Shown here piece after piece: positions 1 through 11,908 of a stretch of 64,000 bases of DNA. The notes beneath the pieces were generated by a model. The model ran no database searches. It saw nothing but the letters and a program-made list of their open reading frames with translations, and had not been told where the DNA came from. Each line of letters begins with the position of its first letter. The stretch's first letter is position 1. The position numbers were made by a program, and so were the translations under genes. The stretch lies in assembly GCA_963932465.1 (NCBI GenBank), contig OZ010789.1:594591581-594655580 (forward strand), given 5' to 3'. Source of the DNA: Maratus speciosus (lineage: Eukaryota > Arthropoda > Arachnida > Araneae > Salticidae).

Positions 1-958
1 GTTAAGTTATTTTTCTCTGAAGTTTAATTCAATGAATAGACTGACATTCTGTAGAGAAATCCTCAGCATAAGTTAAGTGTAAAACTAGTGTCCGAAGAAA
101 TCCTAAGCTCTGCATCTGTGTTTCGATGCGCTGTTCAACATTTGTTTCTGTGTGACTCTTCGCAAATTGCGAGATGGTGTTCTACCAAAAGAGAAATTAA
201 TAGTTCCGTTATATTGTGCTGCAAGTTTAAATCATCCAAATAATTTGTGTGCAAGCGGTACCTCAAAAAAGTGTGATTAAAGTCAAGATGTGTTTGTAAG
301 ACTGATGAAAATCACATGGTGATTAAAATATGTTAACATGGTGATAAAAATCACATGGTGAATGAAATATGAGGAAAGAGCAGCAGTACATGATCGCTGA
401 AATCTTAAGTGCTTCCTAGCAGAGATATCGCCAAACATCACCATGAGATTAAATCAGATTTGCATAATGTGTGATTCAGCAATAGAGCACATCAAAACAT
501 AAGTTCTCAATGGATAGGTTGTTTTATCCAATATTAAATTTCAATTATAGTGCTCAATGCCTGCCATGCATCGTTATTTGTGATAATCAATAATTAGATT
601 AGTCAAGAAATATTGTTCTCTTCAAAAATTGTTCAGGATCATGTATTTTTTTCATTTTGAGTATTTTAAGTTTATCATATTCATATGATCTGTTTAATTG
701 CAATTTATTTATTTATTTATTTATTTAATTCATGTTTGCCATAATAAATAATCGCGTACAACGTATATATATATGTGTTTTATTATTCATGTGTAATCTC
801 TTTTAATAGTAAATGATAGGTTAATAATTCAAATTCTTTATAACTATATTCCAAATTCATAATGCAATGATCTTTTTTCTTATTAAATATTTTCTACTAT
901 ACTTGATCTGGTTAATATCTATCTATCATGATTAACTTATCTTATACGTAAGTAATAT
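1..958. other. AT-rich non-coding block
   Basis: No coding signal was seen. A 25-bp direct repeat built on AAATCACATGGTGA occurs at about 307-331 and 346-371. A short (TTTA)n run lies near 705-727. Nothing else could be identified. Confidence 0.5.
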
Positions 959-1500
959 AAGACTTTTTGAAAATTTATGATTTTTCGTGTGATCGCAAGT
1001 GTTCTTCTATAACTATGCAAAATTTCAAGTCTCCAACTTAATTAGGGACTGAGTTAGAAAAAATTGTTTAAAATACACAAGTTAGAGCCCGGAGGTGTCA
1101 ATAATACAAGACTTTTAGAAAAATTTATGATTTTTCTTGTGATCACAAGTGTTCTGCTTTAAGTATGCAAAATTCCAAGTCTTCAACTTAATTAGGGGCC
1201 TAGTTAGAAAAAAAAAAAAAGCTTAAAATACATAAGTTAGGATCCAGAGGGTTAAATATGAGACTTTTTCAAAATTTTATGCTTTGTCGTTTGATATGAG
1301 GTGTTCAGCTATAAGTGTGCAAAATTTCAAGTCTTCAACTTAATTAGCGGCTCCGTTAGAACAAAAAGATTAAAATACACAACTTAGAGCCCAGAGAGTA
1401 AAATATAAGAGTTTTTCAAAATTTTATAATTTGTCGTTTGAAGTGAGGTGTTCAGCTATAAGAATGCAAAATTTCAAGCCTCCAACATATATAGTTCTAT
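959..1500. repeat. ~149-bp tandem array, about 3.6 copies
   Basis: Units start near 959, 1107, 1259 and 1407, so the period is about 148-152 bp. Every unit keeps the same boxes in order: GACTTTTT.AAAATTTATG, a GTGTTC box, GCAAAATTTCAAG, CTTAATTAG and AAAATACAC. Copies are visibly diverged and the last is cut short near 1500. The period is not a multiple of three and there is no open frame, so this is satellite-like, not coding. Confidence 0.85.
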
Positions 1501-1540
1501 CCTCCTATATAACATATATAGTTATAGCCTCAACATATAT

Positions 1541-1607
1541 AGCTCTGTGACGGACAGACAAATAGACAGAGGAGTGAGATGAACAGGGTTTCGTCAGATG
1601 AACGAAA
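1541..1607. repeat. GACA tract and small hairpin closing the array
   Basis: Directly after the ~149-bp array comes a GACGGACAGACAAATAGACA tract (about 1548-1570). It is followed by a short stem, TTTCGT (1589-1594) pairing with ACGAAA (1602-1607). The same order (tandem units, GACA tract, hairpin) recurs at 49508-50935, and a related tract plus hairpin at 26834-26893. Confidence 0.55.
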
Positions 1608-1610
1608 GTC

Positions 1611-3016
1611 TAAAAATGATATTTTTCTTTAATAAAAAATATCTATTTTTTGACATATTTTGAAATAGTTCAGTTAGTTTTGGTGATATTTTAAAACGCC
1701 TAGTACAGTGCACAAGTAAATGTAATAGTACTACGTAGTACAAAGAAATTGAAATATATTTAGTTTAATTGAATGTATGTTCTCTGTAATTTTGCTAAAA
1801 AAATTGCAGAAAAAATAGTTTTTAAAACTGTTATGAGGATATTGCTAAGGTTTTATGTTTTTTCATAATTCTATATTAAAATTGAACGAAACATATGTGT
1901 ATTTATTCACTATTGTACATAAAAAGGCGCTTCGAACGCAGCAGCTACCTTAAGGAAACCATGGGCCTTTATTTAACCAGAAATCGGCCCTAAAATCGAA
2001 AATCATTTTTGTGCATTTTATTATTCTCAAATTTGTTCTGAGCTATTTGCGAAAAATCGCATACAGATGCGATTATTTTTCGCAAATTTACAAGCGATTG
2101 AACACTTACGCAAACAATATTACTGCCATTTAATAGACTTTAAATCTGTTTTCCTCGAAACTGAATTTTCAACGTTTTTCGATTTTTGAAATCCTCAATG
2201 CATCATTATTTTCGATCTAAATTCATGAAATTGATGAGGAAGAATCCTGATATTGCTTTAAAAAAAACTGTGTATACATTTTAAAATTCCACCTCATTAA
2301 GATAATTACATTTGATTTTTAACTGTTTAAAATGCAAAATTTTGATGAAAATCGATATCAAATTCAAAATAATTTTCTAAAATACAGGGTATTAAAACAC
2401 TGATTCACAGATTTGTTTTTAATAGAGTTCTAAGTGAATAAAATGCAAAATCGAAGAAATATCTCAAAAATTAAGATGCATGGAACATTTTAAAATTTAG
2501 TTTTAAAATTTGATGTTTGAAAAAAATCCTAAAATTATAAAAAGATTGGAGATTTCTTTTAAAATGTTCTACATACTTGTGGTAAAATGTATAATTCCAC
2601 AAAATCTCATATCACTATGATGAAAAAAAAATATCGTCCGCCCTCCATTTAGATGGGAGGTGTGAATAACGAAGAGAAGACAAATAGTTTAGTGTCTGCC
2701 AGTTACGAGTGAAGTGACTCGATGAAGTAGCCACCAGATGGCAGCTATTTTGTTTCCATCGTATCAACAAGACATCATTACCTTCTGTGCAAACTTCAAT
2801 CATTAAATTTTAATAAAAATTTTCATCTTGTTAAATGGCTTATTCTTGCAATATTTATGCCATAAATACGCTAAAAATGTCTATTCTTTTTTACTGGTGG
2901 ATGTTTCCCACACAATATGATATAATTGAAGTGCCTAACTACCGCTATGGCGAACTTTTTTCAGAAAACAAAATAGATATTTTAATTTTAATTATGAAAA
3001 AATTCTTCATGACTAA
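1611..3016. other. AT-rich block, nothing identified
   Basis: The block is low-complexity A/T sequence with many short AAAAT and TTTTGA words. A 62-codon minus-strand frame at 2615-2803 matches nothing I recognise and is not called. Confidence 0.45.
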
Positions 3017-3018
3017 TA

Positions 3019-3356
3019 CTATGTTCACACTACGATACTTAAGATATCTTAGGCCGCCGAACTCTCTGAGAGAGTTGCACAAACTCTCTCAGTGAATTTC
3101 GACTTACTTCGGCTAGATACAGGAACGACCACTCACTCTCGTTGGCTATGAAGCTTCGCTGTTACTGATTGGCTGTTGCGGCTGTTTCAATTTTAAACGC
3201 ATGCGCATACTTTACTTTTGATCAGATCACAGACACAATGACGCTACTGAGATATCTTAAGGGAAGTTTATCGATGTGAACAGGCATCCAATTCCGGGAG
3301 GGTACCACTTCAAAACTGGCGGTCTGAGATATCTTAAGTTTCTAGTGTGAACAGAG
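3019..3356. mobile_element. 338-bp TIR element (MITE), TA flanks
   Basis: Inverted ends of about 40 bp: the left reads CTATGTTCACACTACGATAC and continues through TTAAGATATCTTAGGCCGCC. The right is its diverged reverse complement, ending GTGTGAACAGAG. A TA dinucleotide flanks both sides (3017-3018 and 3357-3358). The interior has an imperfect ACTCTCTGAGAGAGT palindrome and a GC-richer core with no ORF. TIRs of the TGTTCACACT kind occur in PIF/Harbinger-like and other DNA transposons, so the superfamily is left open. Confidence 0.75.
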
Positions 3357-3358
3357 TA

Positions 3359-3953
3359 TAAGGCATTTATATAAGGAGGTGGATGGTTTGCTCGATATTA
3401 CTGGTGGAAGATTTTACCGGTTGTAATTAGATACTATTGAACCTGTTAGAGTCGAAACTTCAGCCTTTTCAGGATATGTTAATTCTTCTTTATTCATACT
3501 TGCATGAGTTTAACAGCCAGACGTGCTAAATTAACTGCATTATTATTAATATTAATAGTAATATTAATATTAATGTTATCTTGTTATTCTTGCGTGCATA
3601 AAATCAGTTACACAAATGAAAATGTTTACTAGAGAACTAATAATATCAGAAATGAATAAAAATCTATTAAACTTGATAATTACGAGCAATAAAAGAAATT
3701 GTTTTTATAACTGCTATTCTATTCGTTTCTGAAATATTTAATACTAAATCAGCACTTTATAGAATCGTGATAACTTATGAGAGGTTATTGTACACTTTTG
3801 TTCGTAGTTATTAATATATTATCGTAGATTAAGGAGTGTTTGTATTTTTTACAGTGTAGAAACTTACCTGTAAAATTAAAGTCAGTATAACATTGACTGT
3901 ATATTAATTTAAATATCTCTAAGAGATCAAATTACAAGAAGAAATCGTGTTTA
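3359..3953. other. AT-rich block, nothing identified
   Basis: A run of ATTAATATTAATA words lies around 3540-3575. No coding or repeat structure was recognised. Confidence 0.4.
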
Positions 3954-4784
3954 ATGGATTTTGTTTTCCTTACTAAATGTTTTCTTTTAGTAAACACTGA
4001 ATTAATGTACCCAATTAAGAAAAAAGTTGTTGGATATAAGGAGTTACATGCATACGCCATGGAAACTATATATGGCACATACCCCATAAATGACGGTGCA
4101 AGACTCTCTCTGAAAGTGAATTCAGGTGTTGGAATTTATTCTGAACTTTTATCATTTTATATCTTCCTGGGGCAGAACAGAACACATTTCTTTGGAAACT
4201 TAGAAACTATCAATACTGTCGCACAACAGTTAATTATAAGAGCAAAATATTTCTAAAAAATAGTTATTCTCTGCTATTAAAGATGTAACTAACTTAAAAA
4301 TTCCTGATTCATGTAGAATTGAATGTTGTATAAAAATTTTAAATACCTCAAAGAGATTGTTAAAGAGTTAGTACTGCAATGGATCCCAGGCCATTGTGGA
4401 ATTTATGGAAATGAAATAGTTGACAAACTAGCTATAAAAGACACATGGGTTACCAAAATATCGACTAACAAAAAATCCTTCATTTCAAATGTCAAGAATT
4501 TTAAAGCGAAAAATGACGTAAGTGAGATTCAAAATAGTGAATTGAAAAAGGCCATATCACACATTCTTCAGCATCAAAAAGAGCAAGTTTAGCTTCGTTT
4601 AGACTTGCATCAAAACACTACTCTTTACTTCAGCATTGGTCCAAATTCCACTTTATGCGGAGAGAAAGTGATAATGGATATACAACACCCAACCCTGTGT
4701 CCCGCACTGTCAACTAACTGTATTTCTGGTAGGTATTGGGAGGCTAAGGATCTGATGAGGACGAGTAGACATCAGTCGCGATAG
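3954..4784 (+). pseudogene. LINE ORF2 3' end: RNase H domain and C-terminus
   Basis: This is the end of a non-LTR retrotransposon ORF2 of the kind that carries RNase H (Jockey/I/R1-like groups). At 3954-4256 the frame holds an RNase H-like start in which the usual first Asp block is preserved as NDGA, followed by SGVGIYSE and RTHFFGNLETINT. After several stops the same frame resumes at 4323-4592 with LVLQWIPGHCGIYGNEIVDKL, the typical late RNase H motif with His and Asp. After one frame change, 4674-4784 encodes HPTLCPALS and RYWEAKDLM, matching the usual Cys/His tail and C-terminus of these proteins, and ends at TAG. The reverse transcriptase and endonuclease parts are absent, as expected of a 5'-truncated copy. 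Stops and a frameshift make it dead. Confidence 0.8.
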
Positions 4785-6737
4785 ACACTTCCCTTTTCGT
4801 TTCTGTTGCAGAGTTTCTTTATGCCATCTATTTCTTTTTCTTTTATTGATGTGTTTTGATGACATATAAATGAATAGACGAAATAGTTCGAAAATAGTTC
4901 ATAGAGCTGTATAGAACTCTATTCTACAAAGTTCTTCTCCTTTCTACAAAAATATTTTTTAAGCATAAGCAATTTGTGATGCAACAAGAAACGTACATGT
5001 ATTATTTTAAAATATTTTACGACGATTGCTCAGAGGATTTATTTTTATATCTTAATATAGGATTTCGTATATCAGGGATTGTAATTTCAACATAGAATTT
5101 TTTGATAAAATAAGAGTTTTGAATGATAGAGTTACATATTATATTTAATATCTTTGATATATTTATGCTTTTATTTTCTTTATTTTGCACGTTTTAAACG
5201 GTGTATTTGAGATATCTTCTTTTTAAATTAAATTTGAATGTTCATATTTTATTTATTTAGTTCTAAAAATTTGTTAAATCACTGAAATAAAATCTCAGCT
5301 TTATTTTCTTAAGTACAATAGTTTCCGAAAAATATATCGTTATTTGTTATTGTTCAGAACATTCTTAAGTAATTTAAAACTGTTTTCAGAACGTTAAAAG
5401 AAAATATAACTCTGAAATCTTCTTAGTATTTTTCTTTGTGATTCTCAATGCTAAGCTGTTTCCTAGCTAAGGTTAGAAAACAAATCACACCATGTACTAC
5501 ATTTTAGATGTTTTATAACATATTCGAGTAAAAAAAAAAATAGTGCATATTTTATTTCAAAGAAATAAGAAGTATACGTATTTTTATAAATATCTTAAGC
5601 AACTTAAAAAGTAAAGCTTAAAATTTTTATAAATATATATGTACTATTCCATGAAGAATTTCTGGGAAGTAAATTATCTTACTATCTAACAAAAAATATT
5701 TACTTCTGAAGTATCACTATGAGTGTTTATATTTGCCCTCGAAATGTTTGAAAATTATTCATATTATTGAGAGATTTGTCTTCCTGTTTTTGTTTTTTTT
5801 TAATTGTTGCATAATTTTGCTCATAAAAAAGAATTTAATATATGTTTTAATAATTTATAATATGTTTTAGTAATATAATTCAGTGATAAGTAATGATTTA
5901 TAACATGATATTATGTAATATTTTATGTATAATGCCAGTTCTTTCAAGTACTATAAAAATTTCTAACTTTCTTCAAGAAAGTTTTAAAATTAATACAATA
6001 TATCTAAAATCGTTCATTTATATACCAGGTAACAGATTGAACAAAAGGGTTTTGCAAAAGAAAAACAAAAAAAATAGAGTGTATGTATTGGACAAAAACA
6101 AGAAGAAACAATTTGTATGTATCTAATATATATATTACATTGTATTACAAATTTATTAATACACATTTTAACAGCTATCAATAAATACCGAAGTATTTTT
6201 CTTATAATAAAACAGTTTATTAGTTAACATAAAATCTATGATTTTATTTTTTTAATTTTTATTTATTCATTTATTTTTCTAAGAGAATGAAATTATTCTG
6301 ATAAAAACTTTTTTTCATTTTTATAGTTGCTATATTAGCAGAGCATATTATGCGACACTATTAAGACATTAGTTTAAATTGATTTGTATAAGAATATAGT
6401 TTGTTCAATAGATAACTTCTTATTCTAACTGTACTAGATTATGAATTTTCAATTTCCTTATATCTTTAAATCACGTTTAATTTTTAAATTTTATTCCAAT
6501 GTAGCATAATTCCACTTTGTATATCCACAGTGATTCCTCTGTGAAATATTTGCACACTATATATTTTCCCAGGAAAGAAAAGCGATCAGCCTCTGTGAGA
6601 AAAAATAATTGTACGAAAAAAAAACCCTTTAATTTAAATTACTTGGAAAGTCTAAAATTGTTATTAGCGTCCATATTGAGTATCACGTAGTTTACAACTG
6701 TATATTTCTTAGAAAAATAAATATTTTAAAAAAACTA
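4785..6737. other. AT-rich block after the LINE
   Basis: The first ~100 bases may be LINE 3' UTR (T-rich, TTTCTTTTTCTTTTATTG near 4828-4845). The remainder is A/T sequence with short homopolymers. No ORF or repeat that I can support. Confidence 0.4.
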
Positions 6738-7330
6738 CGAGGGTAAGTAAGCATTATTCGCAATGTAATTATAAATTTTATTGCAATACAATTAGGAAAC
6801 TAACGTTAGCATCATTTTTCTATGTAGACCCCTTCCTTTTCAACGCAGTTTTTCCATCGTTTCACAAGCTTCCTGATGTCCTCAGAAAAGAAGGTTTTCG
6901 AATGAGCAGCGAGCCTCGCATGAACTTAGTCCTTCACTTCTTAACCTGAGGTGAATCGACTGCCACTTCATGTCTCTTTCAGTTTGACTAAGCAAGTGGT
7001 AGCCCGAAGAGCAAGAACAGGTGTAACAGAATCATGTCACTTGCACACTCAATGTTGTCATTATTTGTGGCCCTATACGGCCGTCCGGTTGCTTACTCAT
7101 GCGCTACACTTGTGTGACCATTTTTAATTTTTCAATAAATTCGTAGGCGCTCCGTTGCGGCAAGACTCTGTTCGCATATTGTGCCGAAAGTCTTCGATAG
7201 ACTGCGGCCCTGATACACCTTCGGACAACAAAAACCAGATCACTGCTTGTTGCACTTTTGTGCAAACGTCTAATGGAGCGGCCATAATCCATTTGCGACA
7301 AAACGAAGACAAATAGAGAAATTACGACCA
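6738..7330 (-). pseudogene. Internally deleted mariner transposase
   Basis: Read on the minus strand from about 7290, the sequence gives the N-terminal helix-turn-helix region of a mariner transposase. MAAPLDVCTKVQQAVIWFL and SEGVSG lie in one frame. After a +/-1 shift, YRRLSAQYANRVLPQRSAYEF and IEKLK follow, then a degraded linker. The sequence then jumps to the protein's C-terminal end (SFLRTSGSL and ALKRKGS, 6960-6810). The whole DDE catalytic core, normally about 200 residues, is missing, so this is an internal-deletion derivative. The left end begins CTACGAGGGTAAGTAAGCAT, a plausible TIR; the matching right TIR was not found. It could not make active enzyme and would move only in trans, if at all. 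Confidence 0.75.
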
Positions 7331-7334
7331 AACT

Positions 7335-9138
7335 TCCATAGAATGAGCACAACGCACAATAACAATTAAATAAAGGAGAACAGGGGTCAGTACAATTAAT
7401 GTAAGAAGAGTTATGTCAAAATCGCGGGTAATTTTTGACTTATCATCGTATTTCATATAAATGCATGTTAACTTATGTTAATTTGTATTTCAAAAGATAC
7501 GTGCGTCTTTTGTAGCACAGAGTTCCAAAAAAAAGGAAACACCTGGCTAAAACTTTGAAATAAAACTTTGGGGGGGGGGGGATAGCCCGGTTTTGTTGTA
7601 ATAAACACGGATTTTAACACTTTCCAACAAAGTTGAAAAATGTTTATCCATTTGGTTCGTCTGTCTGTCTGCTGTCCGTGGTATAACTACCGTAAATGCA
7701 GTCAGATTGTCAAACAATTGTTAGATGTTATTGGACATTACTATGATATTGGAAATGAAGTGGAAATGAAAGCATTTATGGTTCGCGTACAGAGACAATC
7801 AAAAGAATTCTGTTCCTGTACAGTGTTAATGGGGGAAAATCGTTTTGGGTATATTTTACTGTTACACTATTTTAAGCATACTGAAATTTATATATATCAC
7901 TGAGGTATACTACACACCACTATCTGTACAATAAGGTGCGTATAGAGTTTATGGTTCATTTACAGGGACACACAAAAGAATTTGGCTGCCGTAGAAATTG
8001 AACTATTGAAGCTTATGACTAATAATTGCTAGACGTGCTTTTACAGTTGTGATATGCGTTTTTAAATTGAACATTGTTTTAAAACATTACTTGTTGAGTA
8101 TAAATTCTATAGATAATATACAGGGTTGCACAAAAGTTCTCAAGTACATTTCCATTTGTTTACGGAAATTGCTGAATGGAAAATTCCATCTATGACATTC
8201 GTTTATCTGAATTAATTTTTAGCATACTATGCAGTATACATACAAATCTATAGATCAAATACAGGGCTGCACAAAGTGATGGTAATAGAAGAAATTTAGT
8301 TTTCATATGCTTTTTGAGATTTTGAAATTGTTTATTTCGACATTATATTTCAGCTTAATAAATTGTGAAGTTATGTTACTGTATTCTGAATGTGTTAGTA
8401 AGTATTACATAAACTAGGCCGGACGAATGATTTTTCGTTCTTGTTTGAGAATGAACCACGTGTTTTGAGCTTTTGTTTTTCAATTCTGCTCACAAGTACA
8501 TCACCTGAAGCTCTGTTATAGTAAAGATAAAAATAATCTAGTGATCTTCGAAGTTTTTGATCGCAGATTGTTGAATAAGCAATATTGTTAGACATTGATA
8601 TTTGAAATTCAAATCTTTATATTGTTTATATTGGAACACATACGAACTGTAGTTTTCCTACAGAGGGAAAACTTTCCTAGCTACTCGCTTAAAAATGTCT
8701 GTAGGTTTCACAGGGAAATCTTGGCTTCAATTCTTCCACTTATCTCCTGTAATATTTACAGAGAAATGCTGTTGAATTAGTACAGATTTTCGATCTGTGA
8801 AACATAATTTTTTCATTTTACAGATTAATCCGGTGTTTTATAACAAAAACATTACTGAATTGTATCCGAATCTAATAGATGAGATTACCCGCATTTTCCT
8901 TTGATGAATTTCTGGTATTATTGGCATTACTAAAACAAAGTTATTTCGGACGTTGTCACGTTTATTTTCCTTTACAGAATTTTCGGTGTTTTCCACTTTG
9001 TTGATAGTCGAAAGTGAAGATTCTTGTTTTTAATGTTTTCCGCTAGGAGACAAAAACTATTTTAATGCTAGTTAACAAAGAAAATTCGTACATAAAATGA
9101 AGATATCGTGTTTACTGTAGAATATATATTAAAGCAAT
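7335..9138. other. AT-rich block with small repeats
   Basis: Contains a G11 run near 7571-7581, a CTGTCTGTCTG tract near 7661-7680, and two similar 16-mers TACAGGG(T/C)TGCACAAA at 8119 and 8260. Each 16-mer is preceded by a CTATAGAT word; they may be relic transposon ends. No ORF here is supported as a gene. Confidence 0.4.
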
Positions 9139-9149
9139 AGGTATTTTTA

Positions 9150-9226
9150 GCAGTGTAGGAGACGACCACGAGACCTCTGACTTAAACTTCATTGCTGTAT
9201 CTATTGAACTACGTGAACCGAGGTAT
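9150..9226 (-). other. Possible degenerate tRNA-derived (SINE-like) sequence
   Basis: The minus strand reads CTCGGTTCACGTAGTTCAAT and shortly after GATACAGCAATG, which resembles a tRNA D-arm with an A box. About 30 bases on is GAGGTCTCGTGGTCG, which only loosely resembles a T-arm/B box. The spacing fits a tRNA, but the B box is poor, so this is a weak call. Confidence 0.25.
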
Positions 9227-9489
9227 ACAATATAAGGAAAGCATATTAATTTGCTTATAATGCGTGAAGTTAATCAACAGAATTCGCTGCAATCTGCAAT
9301 AAAATTATGACCAATAATATTAATCCTAAACTAAAATAATCTTAGAAATAATCTTATTGAATACATGTTTTTGCAGAGTTTGTTGTAAACCACGTGGCTG
9401 GCTAATACCGGCGACTTTTTTCGACGGTTTTTAGAGAAAAGAACAGGCTGTTATATACACCGAAGGGCCATTGAATTAAGGAAAGGAAG

Positions 9490-10493
9490 TTCGCAGCGAG
9501 TTGAGCCTTGGTAATGGCTTCCATACGACGCGGCATAGATTCAACAAGTTTGCGAAAGTATTCCACAGGCATGACTTGCGAAACATCTGATAGAGCTACC
9601 CAAAATTCAGTAAGTTGTCCGATGTGCTTTCACACGTTTCTCGAAAGCATCCCAAATGTGTTCAATAGAATTTATATCTGGGCTTCTAGGTGACCAATTC
9701 ATGACAGAGAAATCAGAGAAATGTCCATTCAACGAGAGAGTAGCGCAATTTAACAGGAACGGTTTGCTTTCTGGAATACTCCATTTCCATATGGATGACA
9801 GTAAGAATTTAAAGATGGAGGTGATCGCCCAACTCTACGTACCGAATTGTGTTGAGAGAGGCTGGTACAAGTACCAGAGTTTCCAAAAACGGCCAACAGA
9901 AAGCAACTCAGACTGTGACTGAGACACCATGAGTTTGAGCAGTTTCAACCAAGCATGTCGGATCCATGGCTTCATGGGCCTGGCGCTATATTCTCAGACT
10001 CCCATCGGTGTGAAGTAGTAGTAATAGACACTTATCAGTCCATGTCACTCGTTTCCAACTCAATAGAGTCCATTCTTTGTGTTGTCTTGCCCAGGTAATA
10101 TGTACAGCCAGATGGAGCGCATTGAGCAATGGTACTCCCGTGCATCTAAGGCCCCTGAAACCCATAAGTTGAAGAAAGCGGTGTACAATCCGTTTACTGA
10201 CTGTAAGACTGTCGTCCTGATTCAGCTGGATCGTAATTTGAGCTAATGTTTGTCTTCGTTGGCTACGTACAATATGACAGAGCAGTCTCTTACCACGCTT
10301 GTTCAAGGATAATTGTTCTTTGAAGTTTGAATCTTGTTTTTCCCCCACCATCTGTGTATTTTCGGTATACGCTTGGCACTATTGAGCCGGGAAATCCTAG
10401 TTCTGCGACGATTTTGGAAATTGAATGGACCATGCGTCGTGCACATATTATTTATCCGCGATCGAAGGCGTCCAAATTACGAGCTTTATACAT
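9490..10493 (-). pseudogene. Tc1-family transposase, degenerate
   Basis: Starting at the minus-strand ATG 10493-10491 the sequence reads MYKARNLDAFDRG, a stop, then IVAELGFPGSIVPSVYRKY, the paired-like HTH of Tc1. It continues at 10351-9986 with RGKRLLCHIVRSQRRQTLAQ and VTWTDKCLL, the first Asp of the DDE triad. The region of the second catalytic Asp (normally DN) reads LN, so that residue is lost. The third block, SPRSPDINSIEHIWDAFEKR, is well kept around 9620-9700, and the C-terminus KLVESMPRRMEAITKAQ lies at about 9500-9550. Length over the whole span fits a 340-residue family member. In-frame stops and frame changes are present. Clear TIRs were not located; CACCGAAGGGCCATTGAATT at about 9459-9478 is a candidate left end. 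Confidence 0.85.
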
Positions 10494-11689
10494 ACTGCCA
10501 GTTTCAACGGCTGATTTATAACCACTATATATGCCACTAGCTATATATGCAGTTACCACAGTGCCGTCAAATACGCAGAAACGAGGAAGAGTGCTACAAA
10601 ATATGCATAGCATTTTCTATCCTTAATTCAGTGTCGCTTCAGTTCATATTACTTAGGCAACGACTTGACCAACAACTGGCAGCAACATTTCACACGCAAA
10701 GCCTTGTTGGTAATAGCATATGTTCTCCCACCTAGGCAGCTCAACAGAATATACCGCAGGTAGTGGGGCTGCACTAAACGATGTATACGCAGGTACACTT
10801 TACTATTTTATACTGAATTATACCGATTGGTAAAGGTAAAATAAACTTTTTTTTCGAGAAAAATGTGTCAAGGTCAAGTGTTTTATTTATTTTTTAATTC
10901 TTTCAAAGCTTTAGTTTAATTTTGTTAACGTTGATTAAATATTCATTTTAAACACAGATGAATTAATAGCTGTCAAGTTAAGTTAATCCACTTCTTAGTA
11001 CATTTAAATCTATAAAAAAACTGAAATTTCCTATTGAAAATATTTATTTTTATTCTGAAGTAATTTTTAACATGGTAGCATCCATATAAATATATTATAA
11101 CAATTAAATACATACAACTGAAATAAAACGTATTATGTGAACGATAAAGTACTAAAGATATTTACAAATGTCCGATAATTTCATAGAAAGATAAATATTT
11201 TTACAGCTGGACATTCCTGACATAATCTCAAGATAATGATTTATGTTGCAAGCTTGTATTCTAAGACAATATAAATTGATATTTCCTTACTTTATCCATT
11301 AAATATAATCAAGTAACTATTGCATTTGTTGTTACAAGAAGTAAAATTAGTATTGCTGAGCTGTAATGAACCAAACAAATGTACAAAAACAAATAGTATG
11401 TTATTAATCATAACATTAATTACATATGTAATTAAAAGTGTAATTTTATGAAAATTTAGATGTGTTTTCGTGCTAATTTTGTGTCATAGATGAAATCGAG
11501 GAATCTTTTATAAACGAATGACCTCCATGGGAATACCAAACATAATTGGAAATGAAATTGTATATGATACATCTCACTCTCAGAAATGAATACTCAAATT
11601 TCACGAAATTTTCTTCGTTTTTGACGAAACCGTTTCCTGGGAAATACTCCGAGCAAATATTTCGTCAAATTGAGAAAACGTCTTTCTTT
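10494..11689. other. AT-rich block, nothing firm
   Basis: The first 250 bases probably belong to the 5' part of the Tc1 copy. The rest is A/T sequence without repeats or frames I can support. Confidence 0.4.
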
Positions 11690-11908
11690 GCTTGTTTGAG
11701 GATACAAATTTCGTCAAAAGTGTTTGTTCCAAAGGTGAAATAAAAGGGCTGGTGGTGCCATCTGTTGAACAGTTTGGAAGCATCTGTACTTATTGACAGG
11801 GGGAAAAGTAATATCATTAATATTTTCCTCCGGGTTGGTTTGAACTCACGACCTCCGGTGTAGGAGTCCGTTGCCCTAGCTATCTCGCTATTGGGTCCTC
11901 GCATAAAT
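11690..11908 (-). mobile_element. tRNA-derived SINE candidate
   Basis: Minus strand from about 11905: GAGGACCCAATAGCGAGATA, then GCTAGGGCAACGGACTCCTA, then CACCGGAGGTCGTGAGTTCA and AACCAACCCGG. This is a tRNA-like head with a D-arm/A-box-like segment, an anticodon-arm-like segment (CGGACTCCTACACCGG) and a T-arm with B box GTGAGTTCAAACC. It is followed by a non-tRNA body of about 140 bp ending near 11690 (GATGGCACCACCAGCCC). A pol III internal promoter is implied by the A and B boxes. The acceptor stem does not pair properly, so it is not a functional tRNA gene. Confidence 0.6.

Noticed and set aside
959..1500. CRISPR-like array
   Set aside because: Units are contiguous ~149-bp tandem repeats without unique spacers, in eukaryotic sequence.
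2615..2803. 62-codon minus frame
   Set aside because: Not recognised; includes a GCCATCTGGTGGC-type word common in repeats.
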